A stretch of DNA of 64,000 nt from an uncultured bacterium (GTDB taxonomy: Bacteria; Actinomycetota; Coriobacteriia; Coriobacteriales; Coriobacteriaceae), in the NCBI GenBank assembly GCA_905215505.1, contig CAJMPU010000008.1, forward strand, positions 1 through 64,000, read 5' to 3'. Numbering within the stretch: position 1 is the stretch's first letter; each line of letters begins with the position of its first letter. The notes beneath the pieces were generated by a model, which saw nothing but the letters and a program-made list of their open reading frames with translations, did not search any database and was not told the origin of the DNA. The position numbers were made by a program, and so were the translations under genes. This document shows positions 49,573 through 57,982 of the stretch, in pieces.

Positions 49573-50001
49573 CTACTCAGCGATGGTGACGCCCATGGAA
49601 CGGGCGGTACCGGCGATGATCTTCTTGGCGGCGTCAATGTCGTTGGCATTGAGGTCCGGCATCTTGATCTCGGCGATCTTGGTGAGCTGCTCCTGGGAGA
49701 GCTGACCAACCTTGTCGGCCTGGGGCTTAGCGGAACCAGACTTGAGGTTCAGCTCCTTCTTGATGAGGTGAGCCGCCGGCGGGGTCTTGGTGATGAAGGA
49801 GAAGGACTTGTCCTCGTAGACAGAGATCTCAACGGGGATGATGTCGCCCTTCTTGTCCTGCGTCTCGGCGTTAAAGGCCTGGCAGAACTGCATGATGTTC
49901 ACGCCAGCAGCGCCCAGAGCGGGGCCGACGGGAGGAGCGGGGTTAGCTGCACCAGCAGGAATCTGGAGCTTAATGACGTTGGCAACCTTCTTCTCAGCCA
50001 T
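49573..50001 (-). CDS. rplK: 50S ribosomal protein L11
   Basis: A 142-residue L11 of the GTPase-associated centre. It begins MAEKKVANVIKLQIPAGAAN, continues PPVGPALGAAGVNIMQFCQA and keeps the helix-turn region bound to 23S rRNA. ATG at 50001 follows AAAGGAAT. Located 120 bases after nusG and 117 bases before rplA. Confidence 0.97.
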   Translation of the reverse strand: MAEKKVANVIKLQIPAGAANPAPPVGPALGAAGVNIMQFCQAFNAETQDKKGDIIPVEISVYEDKSFSFITKTPPAAHLIKKELNLKSGSAKPQADKVGQLSQEQLTKIAEIKMPDLNANDIDAAKKIIAGTARSMGVTIAE

Positions 50002-50121
50002 GGTCATTCCTTTCGAATCACGAGTGTGAAGTACTTGCTATATCGTAAGCACGCACGTGTTAGAAGCACTCCTGAGATGAGCAGTCACAGAAGAAGCACG
50101 CTCGCGCGAACGGACGAAAAC

Positions 50122-50658
50122 TTAAGCGATGACAGCGACCTGGTTAAAGTCGAGCTCGACCGGCGTCTCGCGGCCAAAGATCATCAGCGTGACCTTGAGC
50201 TTGCCAGCCTCGGTGTTAACCTCGGAGACCTTGCCATCAAAGTCGGTAAGCGGGCCATCGGTGACGCGGACGGACGTGCCGACCTGAATATCAACCGAGG
50301 TGCGCTTGGGCGAATCGCCCTTACCGGGACGACGAGTCATCTTGTTGTACTCGTCGCGGGAAAGCGGAGCGGGCTTGCCGTTGCCGCCCAGGAAACCGGT
50401 GACGCCAGGCGTGTTACGAACGCACGTCCAAGCATCGTCATCCATCTCCATGCGGACCAGGACATAACCCGGGAAGATCTTGGAATCCTTGGTCTCACGC
50501 TTGCCACCCTCTTTAATCTCGGTGACGCGCTCCATAGGAATCTCGATATCAAAGATACGGTCCTGCATGCCCATAGTCTCGATGCGATGCTCGAGATCGG
50601 ACTTAACGCGGTTCTCGTATCCAGAGTAAGTGTGAACGACGTACCAACGCTTAGACAT
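50122..50658 (-). CDS. nusG: transcription termination/antitermination protein NusG
   Basis: A 178-residue NusG with NGN domain (RWYVVHTYSGYENRVK, FPGYVLVRMEMDDDAW, GVTGFLGG) and C-terminal KOW domain (VTDGPLTDFDGKVSEV). It binds RNA polymerase and links it to Rho or the ribosome. ATG at 50658, only 3 bases after secE stop, so the pair is cotranslated. Confidence 0.97.
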   Translation of the reverse strand: MSKRWYVVHTYSGYENRVKSDLEHRIETMGMQDRIFDIEIPMERVTEIKEGGKRETKDSKIFPGYVLVRMEMDDDAWTCVRNTPGVTGFLGGNGKPAPLSRDEYNKMTRRPGKGDSPKRTSVDIQVGTSVRVTDGPLTDFDGKVSEVNTEAGKLKVTLMIFGRETPVELDFNQVAVIA

Positions 50659-50661
50659 GGT

Positions 50662-51000
50662 TTAGCCCCTCAATCCAGAGAACAGAGCAAGAGCCTCGCC
50701 AAAGCCAGCATCGAGCAGAGCGATGACGACGCCGACGACGATCAGAGAAGCGCAAACGACGACCGAGTAGTTCACGAGCTCCTTCTTATCGGGCCACGTG
50801 ACACGCTTCATCTCGGACTTGACCGAAGCGAAATACTTCTTGGTGCGGGCGAAGAAACCAGGCTTCTCGTTCTTCTTGGACTTCGCAGCCTTCTCGTTCT
50901 TCTTGGCAACGGCCTTCTTGGCCTCAACCTTGGAGTTGGCGGCAGCGTTGTTGGCAGGTGCCGGCTGCTGAGCCTTCTTCTTGTTCTTCTTGTTGGCCAT
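50662..51000 (-). CDS. secE: preprotein translocase subunit SecE
   Basis: A 112-residue SecE. The first ~50 residues are a long Lys/Ala-rich cytoplasmic tail, then FARTKKYFASVKSEMKRVTW-P, the conserved amphipathic helix, and one transmembrane segment (VVVCASLIVVGVVIALLDA). It stabilises SecY in the translocon. ATG at 51000 follows GAGGT. Located between tRNA-Trp and nusG as in many bacteria. Confidence 0.95.
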   Translation of the reverse strand: MANKKNKKKAQQPAPANNAAANSKVEAKKAVAKKNEKAAKSKKNEKPGFFARTKKYFASVKSEMKRVTWPDKKELVNYSVVVCASLIVVGVVIALLDAGFGEALALFSGLRG

Positions 51001-51076
51001 TTGGGTTACCTCCGCGCAATGCGCTTATACATGAGTAAACCGTAAGCCCCCAATTGGGAGCTTACGGAATAATGAC

Positions 51077-51152
51077 TGGCACGCCAGGAAGGACTCGAAC
51101 CCTCAACACTCGGTTTTGGAGACCGATGCTCTACCAATTGAACTACTGGCGT
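51077..51152 (-). tRNA. tRNA-Trp (anticodon CCA)
   Basis: 76 bases including encoded CCA. Acceptor ACGCCAG pairs with CTGGCGT; the anticodon loop is CTCCAAA. Located between rpmG and secE, the usual place in many genomes. Confidence 0.96.
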
Positions 51153-51165
51153 ATATGACTAAAGA

Positions 51166-51315
51166 CTAGCGAGTCTCTTTGTGCAGCGTGTGGTGACGGC
51201 ACCAGGGGCAATACTTCTTGATCTCCATACGATCAGGCATGTTCGCCTTGTTCTTGGTGGTCGTATAGTTGCGGCGCTTGCACTCAGTGCACGCAAGAGT
51301 AACTAGAGTACGCAT
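51166..51315 (-). CDS. rpmG: 50S ribosomal protein L33
   Basis: A 49-residue protein starting MRTLVTLACTECKRRNYTTT. Four cysteines (9, 12, 36 and 39) form the zinc-ribbon type of L33. It continues KNKANMPDRMEIKKYCPWCR. ATG at 51315 follows AAAGG. It leads the rpmG-tRNA-Trp-secE-nusG transcription unit behind the strong promoter at 51361. A zinc-free paralogue may exist elsewhere (common in the family). Confidence 0.95.
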   Translation of the reverse strand: MRTLVTLACTECKRRNYTTTKNKANMPDRMEIKKYCPWCRHHTLHKETR

Positions 51316-51360
51316 GTATCCTGAACCTTTCATATCCGCCCCGTACGGGCACGAGATGGT

Positions 51361-51390
51361 ACTTTATCAGCTCTATGTAAGTGCTGTCAA
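51361..51390 (-). promoter_or_regulatory. promoter of rpmG-tRNA-Trp-secE-nusG
   Basis: Minus strand TTGACA (51385-51390) and TAAAGT (51361-51366), 18 bases apart (GATAAA with 16 is also possible), about 40 bases before rpmG. Very like the promoter of the tRNA-tuf unit at 53192. Confidence 0.7.
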
Positions 51391-51530
51391 TGAAAACCTC
51401 GAATCAATTGGTTCTCGGTGGATCCATTCATATTTGGAACACATCAATGGGGCCAGCGAGATCTAATCGACGGTGTACCCAGAACCATTATCGATCCTCT
51501 CGACACCAGCAACGGCTCAATATCCATTGC

Positions 51531-51567
51531 AGAAAAGAACCCGGCACCCAAATAAGTGCCGGGTTCT
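51531..51567 (-). terminator. tuf terminator
   Basis: Minus strand AGAACCCGGCAC / GTGCCGGGTTCT perfect 12-bp stem with 8-base loop and TTTTCT. It separates tuf from rpmG. Confidence 0.92.
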
Positions 51568-51594
51568 CTAAGCCAGCTATATCAAAGAGCTAAT

Positions 51595-52785
51595 TTACTC
51601 AATGATCGTGGAGACGATGCCCGAACCGACGGTGTGGCCACCCTCGCGGATAGCGAAGCGCAGGCCCTCCTCCATGGCGATCGGGTGGATGAGGTCGCCC
51701 TCGATGGTGATGTGGTCACCAGGCATAGCCATCTCGGTGCCCTCGGGGAGCTTGACCGTACCGGTAACGTCGGTGGTACGGAAGTAGAACTGAGGACGAT
51801 AACCATCGAAGAACGGGGTGTGACGGCCGCCCTCCTCCTTGGTCAGAACGTAGATCTCGCCGGTGAACTTGGTGTGCGGGGTAACCGAACCGGGCTTGCA
51901 GAGAACCTGGCCGCGCTCGATGTCCTCGCGCTTGATGCCGCGGAGCAGCAGACCGACGTTGTCGCCAGCCTCGCAGAAGTCCATGGACTTACGGAACATC
52001 TCGATACCGGTAACGACGGTGTTCTGGGTATCCTTGATGCCGACGATCTCGACGGGCTCGTTGAGCTTGAGCTCACCGCGCTCGACACGGCCGGTAGCAA
52101 CGGTACCACGGCCGGAGATGGTCATAACGTCCTCAACGGCCATCAGGAACGGGAGGTCGTTGTTACGAGCAGGCGTCGGGATGTACTCGTCGACAGCGTT
52201 CATGAGCTCGCGAATGGCGTCCATCCACTTGGCGTCGCCCTCGAGAGCGCCCAGAGCGGAACCACGGATGACGGGGATGTCGTCGCCGGGGAAATCGTAC
52301 TCGGAGAGGAGCTCACGGGTCTCCATCTCGACGAGGTCGATGAGCTCGTCATCGTCAACCATGTCGCACTTGTTCAGGAAGACGACGATGTAGGGAACGC
52401 CGACCTGACGGGCGAGCAGGATGTGCTCGCGGGTCTGAGCCATGGGGCCGTCGGTAGCGGCGATGACCAGGATAGCGCCGTCCATCTGAGCAGCACCGGA
52501 GATCATGTTCTTGACGTAGTCAGCGTGGCCCGGGCAGTCAACGTGAGCGTAGTGACGGGAAGCGGTCTCGTACTCAACGTGGGAGACGGAGATCGTAATG
52601 CCGCGCTCGCGCTCCTCGGGAGCCTTGTCGATGTTCTCGAACGCAGTGAAGTCAGCCTTGCAGCCCTCGGTCTCGGAGAGAACCTTGGTGATGGCAGCGG
52701 TCAGCGTGGTCTTGCCGTGGTCGACGTGACCAATGGTGCCGATGTTAACATGCGGCTTAGTGCGCTCAAACTTCTCTTTGGCCAT
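51595..52785 (-). CDS. tuf: translation elongation factor Tu
   Basis: A 396-residue EF-Tu. GTPase motifs GHVDHGKTTLT, DCPGHADYVKNM, NKCDMVD and SAL are intact, followed by domains 2 and 3 (EIVGIKDTQNTVVTGIEMFR, PHTKFTGEIYVLTKEEGGRH). It delivers aminoacyl-tRNA to the ribosome. ATG at 52785 follows GAGGAGG. It is transcribed with three tRNA genes from 53.2 kb. Elsewhere tuf often follows fusA; here the str operon has none. Confidence 0.98.
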   Translation of the reverse strand: MAKEKFERTKPHVNIGTIGHVDHGKTTLTAAITKVLSETEGCKADFTAFENIDKAPEERERGITISVSHVEYETASRHYAHVDCPGHADYVKNMISGAAQMDGAILVIAATDGPMAQTREHILLARQVGVPYIVVFLNKCDMVDDDELIDLVEMETRELLSEYDFPGDDIPVIRGSALGALEGDAKWMDAIRELMNAVDEYIPTPARNNDLPFLMAVEDVMTISGRGTVATGRVERGELKLNEPVEIVGIKDTQNTVVTGIEMFRKSMDFCEAGDNVGLLLRGIKREDIERGQVLCKPGSVTPHTKFTGEIYVLTKEEGGRHTPFFDGYRPQFYFRTTDVTGTVKLPEGTEMAMPGDHITIEGDLIHPIAMEEGLRFAIREGGHTVGSGIVSTIIE

Positions 52786-52839
52786 AAAGCCCTCCTCTTA
52801 ACAGGTCGTCCCCGGACGGGACTTTGCCTTTATACCATA

Positions 52840-52870
52840 GTGGCCTCTCAACATACTATTGAGAAGCCAC
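52840..52870 (-). other. hairpin between tRNA-Met and tuf
   Basis: GTGGCCTCTCAA pairs with TTGAGAAGCCAC (one mismatch), and CCATAG/CTATGG extends it. No T run; probably an RNA processing or stabilising structure between tRNA and tuf mRNA. Confidence 0.5.
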
Positions 52871-52881
52871 CGTGTTACCTA

Positions 52882-52958
52882 TGGTAGCGGTGACTGGATT
52901 CGAACCAGTGACGCCACGGGTATGAACCGTGTGCTCTAACCAACTGAGCTACACCGCC
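52882..52958 (-). tRNA. tRNA-Met (anticodon CAT)
   Basis: 77 bases with encoded CCA. GGCGGTG acceptor, TTCATAC anticodon loop. Elongator type is likely, because the first acceptor pair is a normal G-C pair. Confidence 0.94.
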
Positions 52959-52961
52959 GGA

Positions 52962-53037
52962 TGGAGCCTGCAACCAGACTTGAACTGGTGACCTCTTCGT
53001 TACCAACGAAGTGCTCTACCGACTGAGCTATACAGGC
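52962..53037 (-). tRNA. tRNA-Thr (anticodon GGT)
   Basis: 76 bases with encoded CCA; acceptor GCCTGTA/TGCAGGC and anticodon loop TTGGTAA. Second of the three tRNA genes leading into tuf. Confidence 0.95.
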
Positions 53038-53047
53038 ACTTGACGGG

Positions 53048-53129
53048 TGGGAGCTATAGGATTCGAACCTATGTAGGCAGAGCCAACGGGTTTACAGCCC
53101 GTCCCCATTAACCACTCGGGCAAACTCCC
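53048..53129 (-). tRNA. tRNA-Tyr (anticodon GTA), CCA not encoded
   Basis: Acceptor GGGAGTT/AGCTCCC, a long variable arm (class II tRNA) and anticodon loop CTGTAAA. The 3' end after the discriminator A is CCC instead of CCA, so CCA must be added by nucleotidyltransferase. First gene of the tRNA-tuf unit. Confidence 0.93.
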
Positions 53130-53191
53130 AATCGTTCAAGTATCCGCAGGTTCTTTGGTCTTTTGGACCGCCGCCCCCGCGAACGAAAAAG

Positions 53192-53221
53192 ATAATACGA
53201 TGCAACCTTGGGGGCTGTCAA
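53192..53221 (-). promoter_or_regulatory. promoter of tRNA-Tyr/Thr/Met-tuf
   Basis: Minus strand TTGACA (53216-53221) and TATTAT (53192-53197) with an 18-base spacer. Strong consensus-like promoter about 60 bases before tRNA-Tyr. Confidence 0.75.
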
Positions 53222-53436
53222 CGAAAACCTCTAGATACACGGTTCCGGGCGTATCTATATAGCCGTGACCTGCGGTTTTGTTGAGTTTGATTATGTGGAG
53301 TGATGAATTTGGCAATGCCGGCGTCATTTCCCAAGGGCACACTTTCGCGTGATGGAGTATGGCTGCAGTCTCGACCCTCGATAACGGATCCCTTGCGCTT
53401 ATTACATAGGTCGTGATCGGCCTTCACCGGCACAAT

Positions 53437-53547
53437 CGAGCGTGGATTTTCTCCCGTTTGACATCGAGCGTGGATAATCTCCCACTTTTGGCGCGTTTCT
53501 GAGGCCAAAGTGGCAGATTATCCACGCTCATTCTCTAGGCGGGAGAA
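53437..53547. repeat. family D palindromic repeat cluster
   Basis: TCGAGCGTGGAT occurs twice (53436, 53464). The second is the left arm of a ~26-bp stem (53466-53492 with 53504-53529, one mismatch and one bulge), followed by CATTCTCTAGGCGGGAGA. The same block is found at 57567-57595. The two clusters bracket the beta-glucoside genes. The 300 bp between this and the tRNA promoter hold no recognisable gene. Confidence 0.82.
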
Positions 53548-53560
53548 CTATAGAGCCGAA

Positions 53561-54394
53561 CTACTCGGGCCAGGCCAAAGTAGACCCATAGAGCGGCTCC
53601 CCCTTGGTGCAGGGGTAGCGACTCAAGTAACACGACGATAGCAAGTCGAAGAAATAAGTCATGGCATATTTCGAATAAACGCCTAGTCGGTCAATTCCGT
53701 TTCCCGCATTACCAAGACGATATACACGGTCAAAAGACCTCGATTTGTCATCGTTGCTAAACGCAGTAATTAGAATCTTCCTGCCCGAACGGCAATCAAG
53801 ATACTCACGTGCCTGTGACGCAAATAGCCCGGAGACCGATACGAGAATTATCAATGACTGCGAAACGTCTCCCATGTTTTTCAATTCCGCGACGTTAGCC
53901 CCAGCAACTATGCGAACTATCTTGCCCGCATAAAACATTTCCTGCTGAAATCGTACGAGATTGGCGCTCACATTATTGGTGCACCAGATTTCAACGTTTT
54001 TATGGCCATCAATTTCGTCGGCAAGGTGCTTAATAGCGATATCGGACACGCCGCTTTCAACCTCAGCGAACATCTCGATCATGCGAACGTCGAGCTCTGC
54101 CCTGTACTCCTCGTAGCCAAATTCCTCCTCTCGATGGCTTAAGTCGCTTGGAAAGACTGATTGAGTAAATGATTCTTTCAAATCGCTAAGAGACTGGTAG
54201 CCCAATCGATTGCAGAAACGACGAACAGCGGAACGGGTCACGAATGCATCGCGGGTTATTGCGGCAACATTGATTTCGCTCGAACGCCTAATGTGAGCGA
54301 TGAGATATCGAGCGATGGCGGCATCGTTTGACCCAAACTCGCTGTTGATGATTGAGCTAATGCGATTGAGCACATCGAAGTCATTGATATTCAC
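53561..54394 (-). CDS. MurR/RpiR-family transcriptional regulator
   Basis: A 277-residue regulator with an N-terminal RpiR helix-turn-helix (INVAAITRDAFVTRSAVRRF, CNRLGYQSLSDLK) and a C-terminal SIS sugar-phosphate domain (VEIWCTNNVSANLVRFQQEM, SLIILVSVSGLFASQAREYL). GTG at 54394 is preferred, as AGAGGG lies before it; an ATG at 54433 has no site. It is divergent from the 6-phospho-beta-glucosidase gene and should control that operon in response to a phosphorylated sugar. Confidence 0.9.
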   Translation of the reverse strand: MNINDFDVLNRISSIINSEFGSNDAAIARYLIAHIRRSSEINVAAITRDAFVTRSAVRRFCNRLGYQSLSDLKESFTQSVFPSDLSHREEEFGYEEYRAELDVRMIEMFAEVESGVSDIAIKHLADEIDGHKNVEIWCTNNVSANLVRFQQEMFYAGKIVRIVAGANVAELKNMGDVSQSLIILVSVSGLFASQAREYLDCRSGRKILITAFSNDDKSRSFDRVYRLGNAGNGIDRLGVYSKYAMTYFFDLLSSCYLSRYPCTKGEPLYGSTLAWPE

Positions 54395-54436
54395 GTGATC
54401 CCTCTTTCCGCTCTCCTCGAAATCATGGTTCATTTA

Positions 54437-54474
54437 TTGAATCAAACAGCTTTGGTCGTTCTCCTATGATTCAA
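54437..54474. promoter_or_regulatory. candidate operator between rpiR-type gene and beta-glucoside operon
   Basis: TTGAATC (54437-54443) and GATTCAA (54468-54474) are inverted copies 24 bases apart in the 151-bp divergent region. A plausible RpiR-type binding site. Confidence 0.4.
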
Positions 54475-54545
54475 ATCAGTTGACGTCATCTTAATCGTAA
54501 TTCCGCCACACGTATCCACCGTGTTGAATGATGGAAAGGGGATTC

Positions 54546-55964
54546 ATGGACAACGTGAACAACATGCCGTTTCTCTGGGGTTCCGCCACGGCGTCTTATC
54601 AGTGCGAGGGTGCCTGGAACGAAGACGGCAAAGGCCTTGGCGAGTGGGATTTCTTTAGCCACACAAGCAATAAGAACATCAACCATGTTGACGGTGATGT
54701 ATCTTGCGACTTCTACCATCGCTATGAAGAAGATATCCGCATGATGAAAGAAGGCGGACAAAACACTTATCGCTTCTCTCTTTCATGGAGTCGAATCATC
54801 CCCACGGGTATCGGCGAAGTGAATGAAGAGGGTATCGATTTTTATAATCGGGTCATTGATTGTTGCCTCGAAAATGGCATAGAGCCCAACGTTACGCTGT
54901 TCCATTACGATCTACCATTCACGCTTGCTTGCAAAGGCGGATGGCTGAACAACGACATGGCAGAGTGGTTCTGCAAATACGCCAAGATTTGCTTTGAGCG
55001 CTTTGGAGACCGCGTCAAAATCTGGGCTACCGTTAACGAGCCGCATTTCTACAGCTACTGCGTAAACATGTTGGGCAACTATCCCCCCAATCGATCGCTC
55101 GACGTTCAGTCGTACATGCAGTTTCAGTACAACCTGATGCGCGCGAGCGCACTCGCAGTCCGAACATATCGTCAAATGGGCTACGACGGCATCATCGGCG
55201 CCGTCCACGATGGCGGCGTTGTCGAACTCGACCCGGCAACCGAGCACCCTGATGACGTATTTCGATACGCAGACTTTTTCGCCAATCGCATGATTCTGGC
55301 ACCAGCGCTTCAGGGTCAACTGCCGCCAGAAATGGACGAAATCCTTGAAAAACTTGGCGTCTCGCTCTATCGATCCCCAAATGACGTAGAAGAATTCAGA
55401 GACGGTAAAGTCGATTTTATTGGACTCAACGTGTATTGCCGAGAGTATGTAACCGACTGGCACGGTGGAGAGCTTGCCGTTTCGGCGAACAATAAGGGCG
55501 GTTCGAGCAAAAAGGTCGAAGGAAAATGCATTGCGCCCTTGTTTGAAAGCGCCCGCGACAGCAATGTTCCCCGCAATAAATGGGGCCGCGAAATACTCCC
55601 AGGTTGCATGTATTCAACCATCATGGATGTCCACGAGCGCTATGACGCGCCCCGCATCTTTATTACGGAAAACGGACATGGCGCCTATGAGCAACCAGAC
55701 GCAGACGGAATGATCCACGATGATGACCGCATCGAGCTTCTGGGCCAGTTCATCGAGCACATGATGAGGGCTAAGCGCGACGGCGCGCGCGTTGAGGGCT
55801 ACTACCTCTGGTCGACGATGGATCTGTATAGCTGGATCAACGGCTACGAAAAACGATACGGACTTGTCCATATCGACTTCGAGAACAATCTGGAGCGCAC
55901 CCCCAAAAAGAGCTGGTATTGGTACCGAGACCTTATCTCGAAGTATCAGGAGCAGGAAGGTTAG
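54546..55964 (+). CDS. 6-phospho-beta-glucosidase (GH1)
   Basis: A 472-residue GH1 enzyme that splits phosphorylated beta-glucosides such as cellobiose- or arbutin-6-phosphate in the cytoplasm. Acid/base Glu165 is in ATVNEPH and nucleophile Glu375 in FITENGHG. The early motif WGSATASYQCEGAW is typical. ATG at 54546 follows GAAAGGGG and is preferred over an ATG 18 bases upstream. It precedes the PTS gene by 9 bases. Several codons and its lower GC content differ from the fab/rpo genes, which fits recent acquisition (weak). Confidence 0.92.
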   Translation: MDNVNNMPFLWGSATASYQCEGAWNEDGKGLGEWDFFSHTSNKNINHVDGDVSCDFYHRYEEDIRMMKEGGQNTYRFSLSWSRIIPTGIGEVNEEGIDFYNRVIDCCLENGIEPNVTLFHYDLPFTLACKGGWLNNDMAEWFCKYAKICFERFGDRVKIWATVNEPHFYSYCVNMLGNYPPNRSLDVQSYMQFQYNLMRASALAVRTYRQMGYDGIIGAVHDGGVVELDPATEHPDDVFRYADFFANRMILAPALQGQLPPEMDEILEKLGVSLYRSPNDVEEFRDGKVDFIGLNVYCREYVTDWHGGELAVSANNKGGSSKKVEGKCIAPLFESARDSNVPRNKWGREILPGCMYSTIMDVHERYDAPRIFITENGHGAYEQPDADGMIHDDDRIELLGQFIEHMMRAKRDGARVEGYYLWSTMDLYSWINGYEKRYGLVHIDFENNLERTPKKSWYWYRDLISKYQEQEG

Positions 55965-55973
55965 GAGAAAGAG

Positions 55974-57374
55974 ATGAAATATCAGGCAATGTCCGAAACA
56001 GTCCTAAAGGCTGTTGGCGGCAAAGAGAACATTACATCGGTAACTCATTGTGCGACGCGCCTTCGCATCGACGCACGAGACACCTCGATCATCGATCTCC
56101 AGCTCGCCAAATCGGCCGATCAGGCGCTCGGGGCAGTAGTCAGCGGTGGCCAGCTTCAGGTGATCATCGGCCCCAACGTCACCGAGGCTTACAACGACTT
56201 CCTCGACTTCGCGGGAATCGAAGTCGGCGGTGGCACGGTTGCCGACGATGCCCAAACCGCCAAAGACCTTGCAGAAGGCATTAAAAGCGGTAACACCGCC
56301 ATGGGCTTGATTGAGAAATTCGGGAACGTCTCTGCACAGGTATTCATGCCCATCGTCCCGGCGCTCATCGTTGGCGGACTCATTCTTTCGATCAAGAATC
56401 TCCTGGTCAATTATTGCGGATTGAGCACCGATAGCGGAACCGCCCAGGTCCTGTTGGCGATCTTTAGCGCTTCGTTTAGCTTCTTACCCGTTTATCTTGG
56501 TTATCAGCTCGCGGCCGTCATGAAGATGCAGCCCATCATGGGCGCATTGCTGGGCGCGATCATGATCAGCTCGTCCATTAGCGGTGCCGAGGGTCTCGAC
56601 TTTCTTGGTATTCCCATCCCGACGAACGACTATTCGAGTACGGTAGTGCCCATCGTACTGGGCGTTGTATTCATGTACTTTGTCGACCGCGGCCTTCAGA
56701 AGATCATTCCCGACGTTACCAAACTGTTCTTGAAGCCGCTGCTCACCATGATCATCGTCGTGCCCGTCGAGCTTATTATCCTTGGCCCCGCCGGCAGCAT
56801 GATGGGCTACGCGCTGAGCGATGCCGTCACGTGGCTTATGGACAACGTGGCATTTATCGCTACTCCGATCCTGGCAGCCCTTAACCCCTATTTCGTCATG
56901 CTCGGTCTCGATAAGGCTTACATCGCAATCGAAGTTACGAGCCTGGCGCAGCTCGGTTGGGCACCCATTATCTTTGGATTCATCTCGAACCTCTGCATTG
57001 GCGGCACGAGCCTCGCCCTGGCAACTGCCATGAAGGGAAACAAAGAGAAGAGGGGTATGGTCACCACGGTTGCCGTCACCGCACTCTGTGGCGTAACCGA
57101 GCCCGCGTTCTACGGTTGCCTCATCGAGCGTCCCCGCCTGCTTGTCGGCACGGCAATCGGCGCGCTCTGCGCTGGACTCCCTGCAGGCATCTTTGTTCTG
57201 AAAGAGTATGTTGCGGGAGCATGCCCCGGCCTTCTTTCGGCACTCATCTTTATCGCTCCCGATGGGTCCATGGGTAACTTCGTGCTGGCATGCGTTGTCG
57301 CCATCATCGCCATCGTCGTCTCCTTCATCGCTGCACGCGTGATCATCAAGAAGAACCCCAGCTATATTGAGTAG
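55974..57374 (+). CDS. PTS beta-glucoside-type EIIBC permease (no EIIA domain)
   Basis: A 466-residue permease. The EIIB domain has the phosphorylated Cys26 in TSVTHCATRLRI; the EIIC domain from ~105 has about ten membrane segments and the motif GVTEPAFYG. Many beta-glucoside permeases are BCA fusions of ~620 residues; this one ends after EIIC at KKNPSYIE. It needs an external EIIA, for which the glucose-type EIIA at 33240 is the only candidate in the window. ATG follows GGAGAAAG. Works with the GH1 enzyme. Confidence 0.92.
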   Translation: MKYQAMSETVLKAVGGKENITSVTHCATRLRIDARDTSIIDLQLAKSADQALGAVVSGGQLQVIIGPNVTEAYNDFLDFAGIEVGGGTVADDAQTAKDLAEGIKSGNTAMGLIEKFGNVSAQVFMPIVPALIVGGLILSIKNLLVNYCGLSTDSGTAQVLLAIFSASFSFLPVYLGYQLAAVMKMQPIMGALLGAIMISSSISGAEGLDFLGIPIPTNDYSSTVVPIVLGVVFMYFVDRGLQKIIPDVTKLFLKPLLTMIIVVPVELIILGPAGSMMGYALSDAVTWLMDNVAFIATPILAALNPYFVMLGLDKAYIAIEVTSLAQLGWAPIIFGFISNLCIGGTSLALATAMKGNKEKRGMVTTVAVTALCGVTEPAFYGCLIERPRLLVGTAIGALCAGLPAGIFVLKEYVAGACPGLLSALIFIAPDGSMGNFVLACVVAIIAIVVSFIAARVIIKKNPSYIE

Positions 57375-57475
57375 ATGCCCGCTGTTTGCATTGGGGACAT
57401 CCTCGGCAGACCATTAGCAAGAACCCAAGAAGTTCCTTAGGAGCTCGATTAATCCATTCGGATTCCTGAGGCACA

Positions 57476-57515
57476 AACGACCCCGATTCCACAATGAAAT
57501 TGGGGTCGTTGTTTC
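57476..57515 (+). terminator. terminator of the beta-glucoside operon
   Basis: 13-bp stem (57476-57488 with 57498-57510, one G-T) followed by GTTTC. About 100 bases after the EIIBC stop. Confidence 0.75.
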
Positions 57516-57565
57516 TAAAGCCGTCGATAGACAATCGGTGTTTACCTTAGCTCCCTATCCAAGTT

Positions 57566-57640
57566 AATTATCCACGCTCGTTCTCCGGTCGGGAGATTTT
57601 CTTCGCTCGCGTATCCAGAAATCCACGCTCGAGCAGGACA
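57566..57640. repeat. family D repeat, second cluster
   Basis: ATTATCCACGCTCGTTCTCC-GGTCGGGAGA (57567-57595) repeats 53517-53546 with few changes. ATCCACGCTCGA at 57621 is the inverse of the TCGAGCGTGGAT unit. Together with 53437-53547 it flanks the rpiR-bgl cassette. Confidence 0.78.
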
Positions 57641-57662
57641 TCCAGATCCGCGCCCGCCCTTG

Positions 57663-57798
57663 TCTCGATCTGTAACAGCAAGAGGCCTATTCCGCTTCTA
57701 CATGTTACAGATCAAGATATTCCTAAAACACCCTAAGTTTCATCTCAATCTGTAACAGTTAGATGCCGAATATCGGTCTTGGTGTTACAGATTTAGAC
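57663..57798. repeat. tandem hairpin pair, family C copies 3 and 4
   Basis: TCTCGATCTGTAACAG...TGTTACAGATCAAGA and TCTCAATCTGTAACAG...TGTTACAGATTTAGA. The starts, 57663 and 57743, are 80 bp apart, as in the pair at 46981. Each unit has a 24-base loop, and the loops are unrelated. Confidence 0.88.
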
Positions 57799-57861
57799 AA
57801 ACTGGAGGACGAGACAAACCAAAAACGGGATGGGCGCTAACCCGATGGCGCACCACCTAAA

Positions 57862-57898
57862 TAGAAACGGGCTCTGTCCCATATAGAGACAGAGCCCG
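57862..57898 (-). terminator. terminator of tRNA-Thr (TGT)
   Basis: Perfect 11-bp stem CGGGCTCTGTC / GACAGAGCCCG followed on the minus strand by TTTCTATTT. Starts 9 bases after the tRNA 3' end. Confidence 0.82.
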
Positions 57899-57907
57899 AA
57901 ACTCTCA

Positions 57908-57982
57908 TGGAGCCAGTGACAGGAATCGAACCCGCAACCCACTGATTACAAATCAGTTGCGCTACCGTTGCGCCACACTGGC
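57908..57982 (-). tRNA. tRNA-Thr (anticodon TGT)
   Basis: 75 bases with encoded CCA; acceptor GCCAGTG/CACTGGC, anticodon loop TTTGTAA. A 28-bp internal segment recurs at 58139-58166. Confidence 0.95.
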
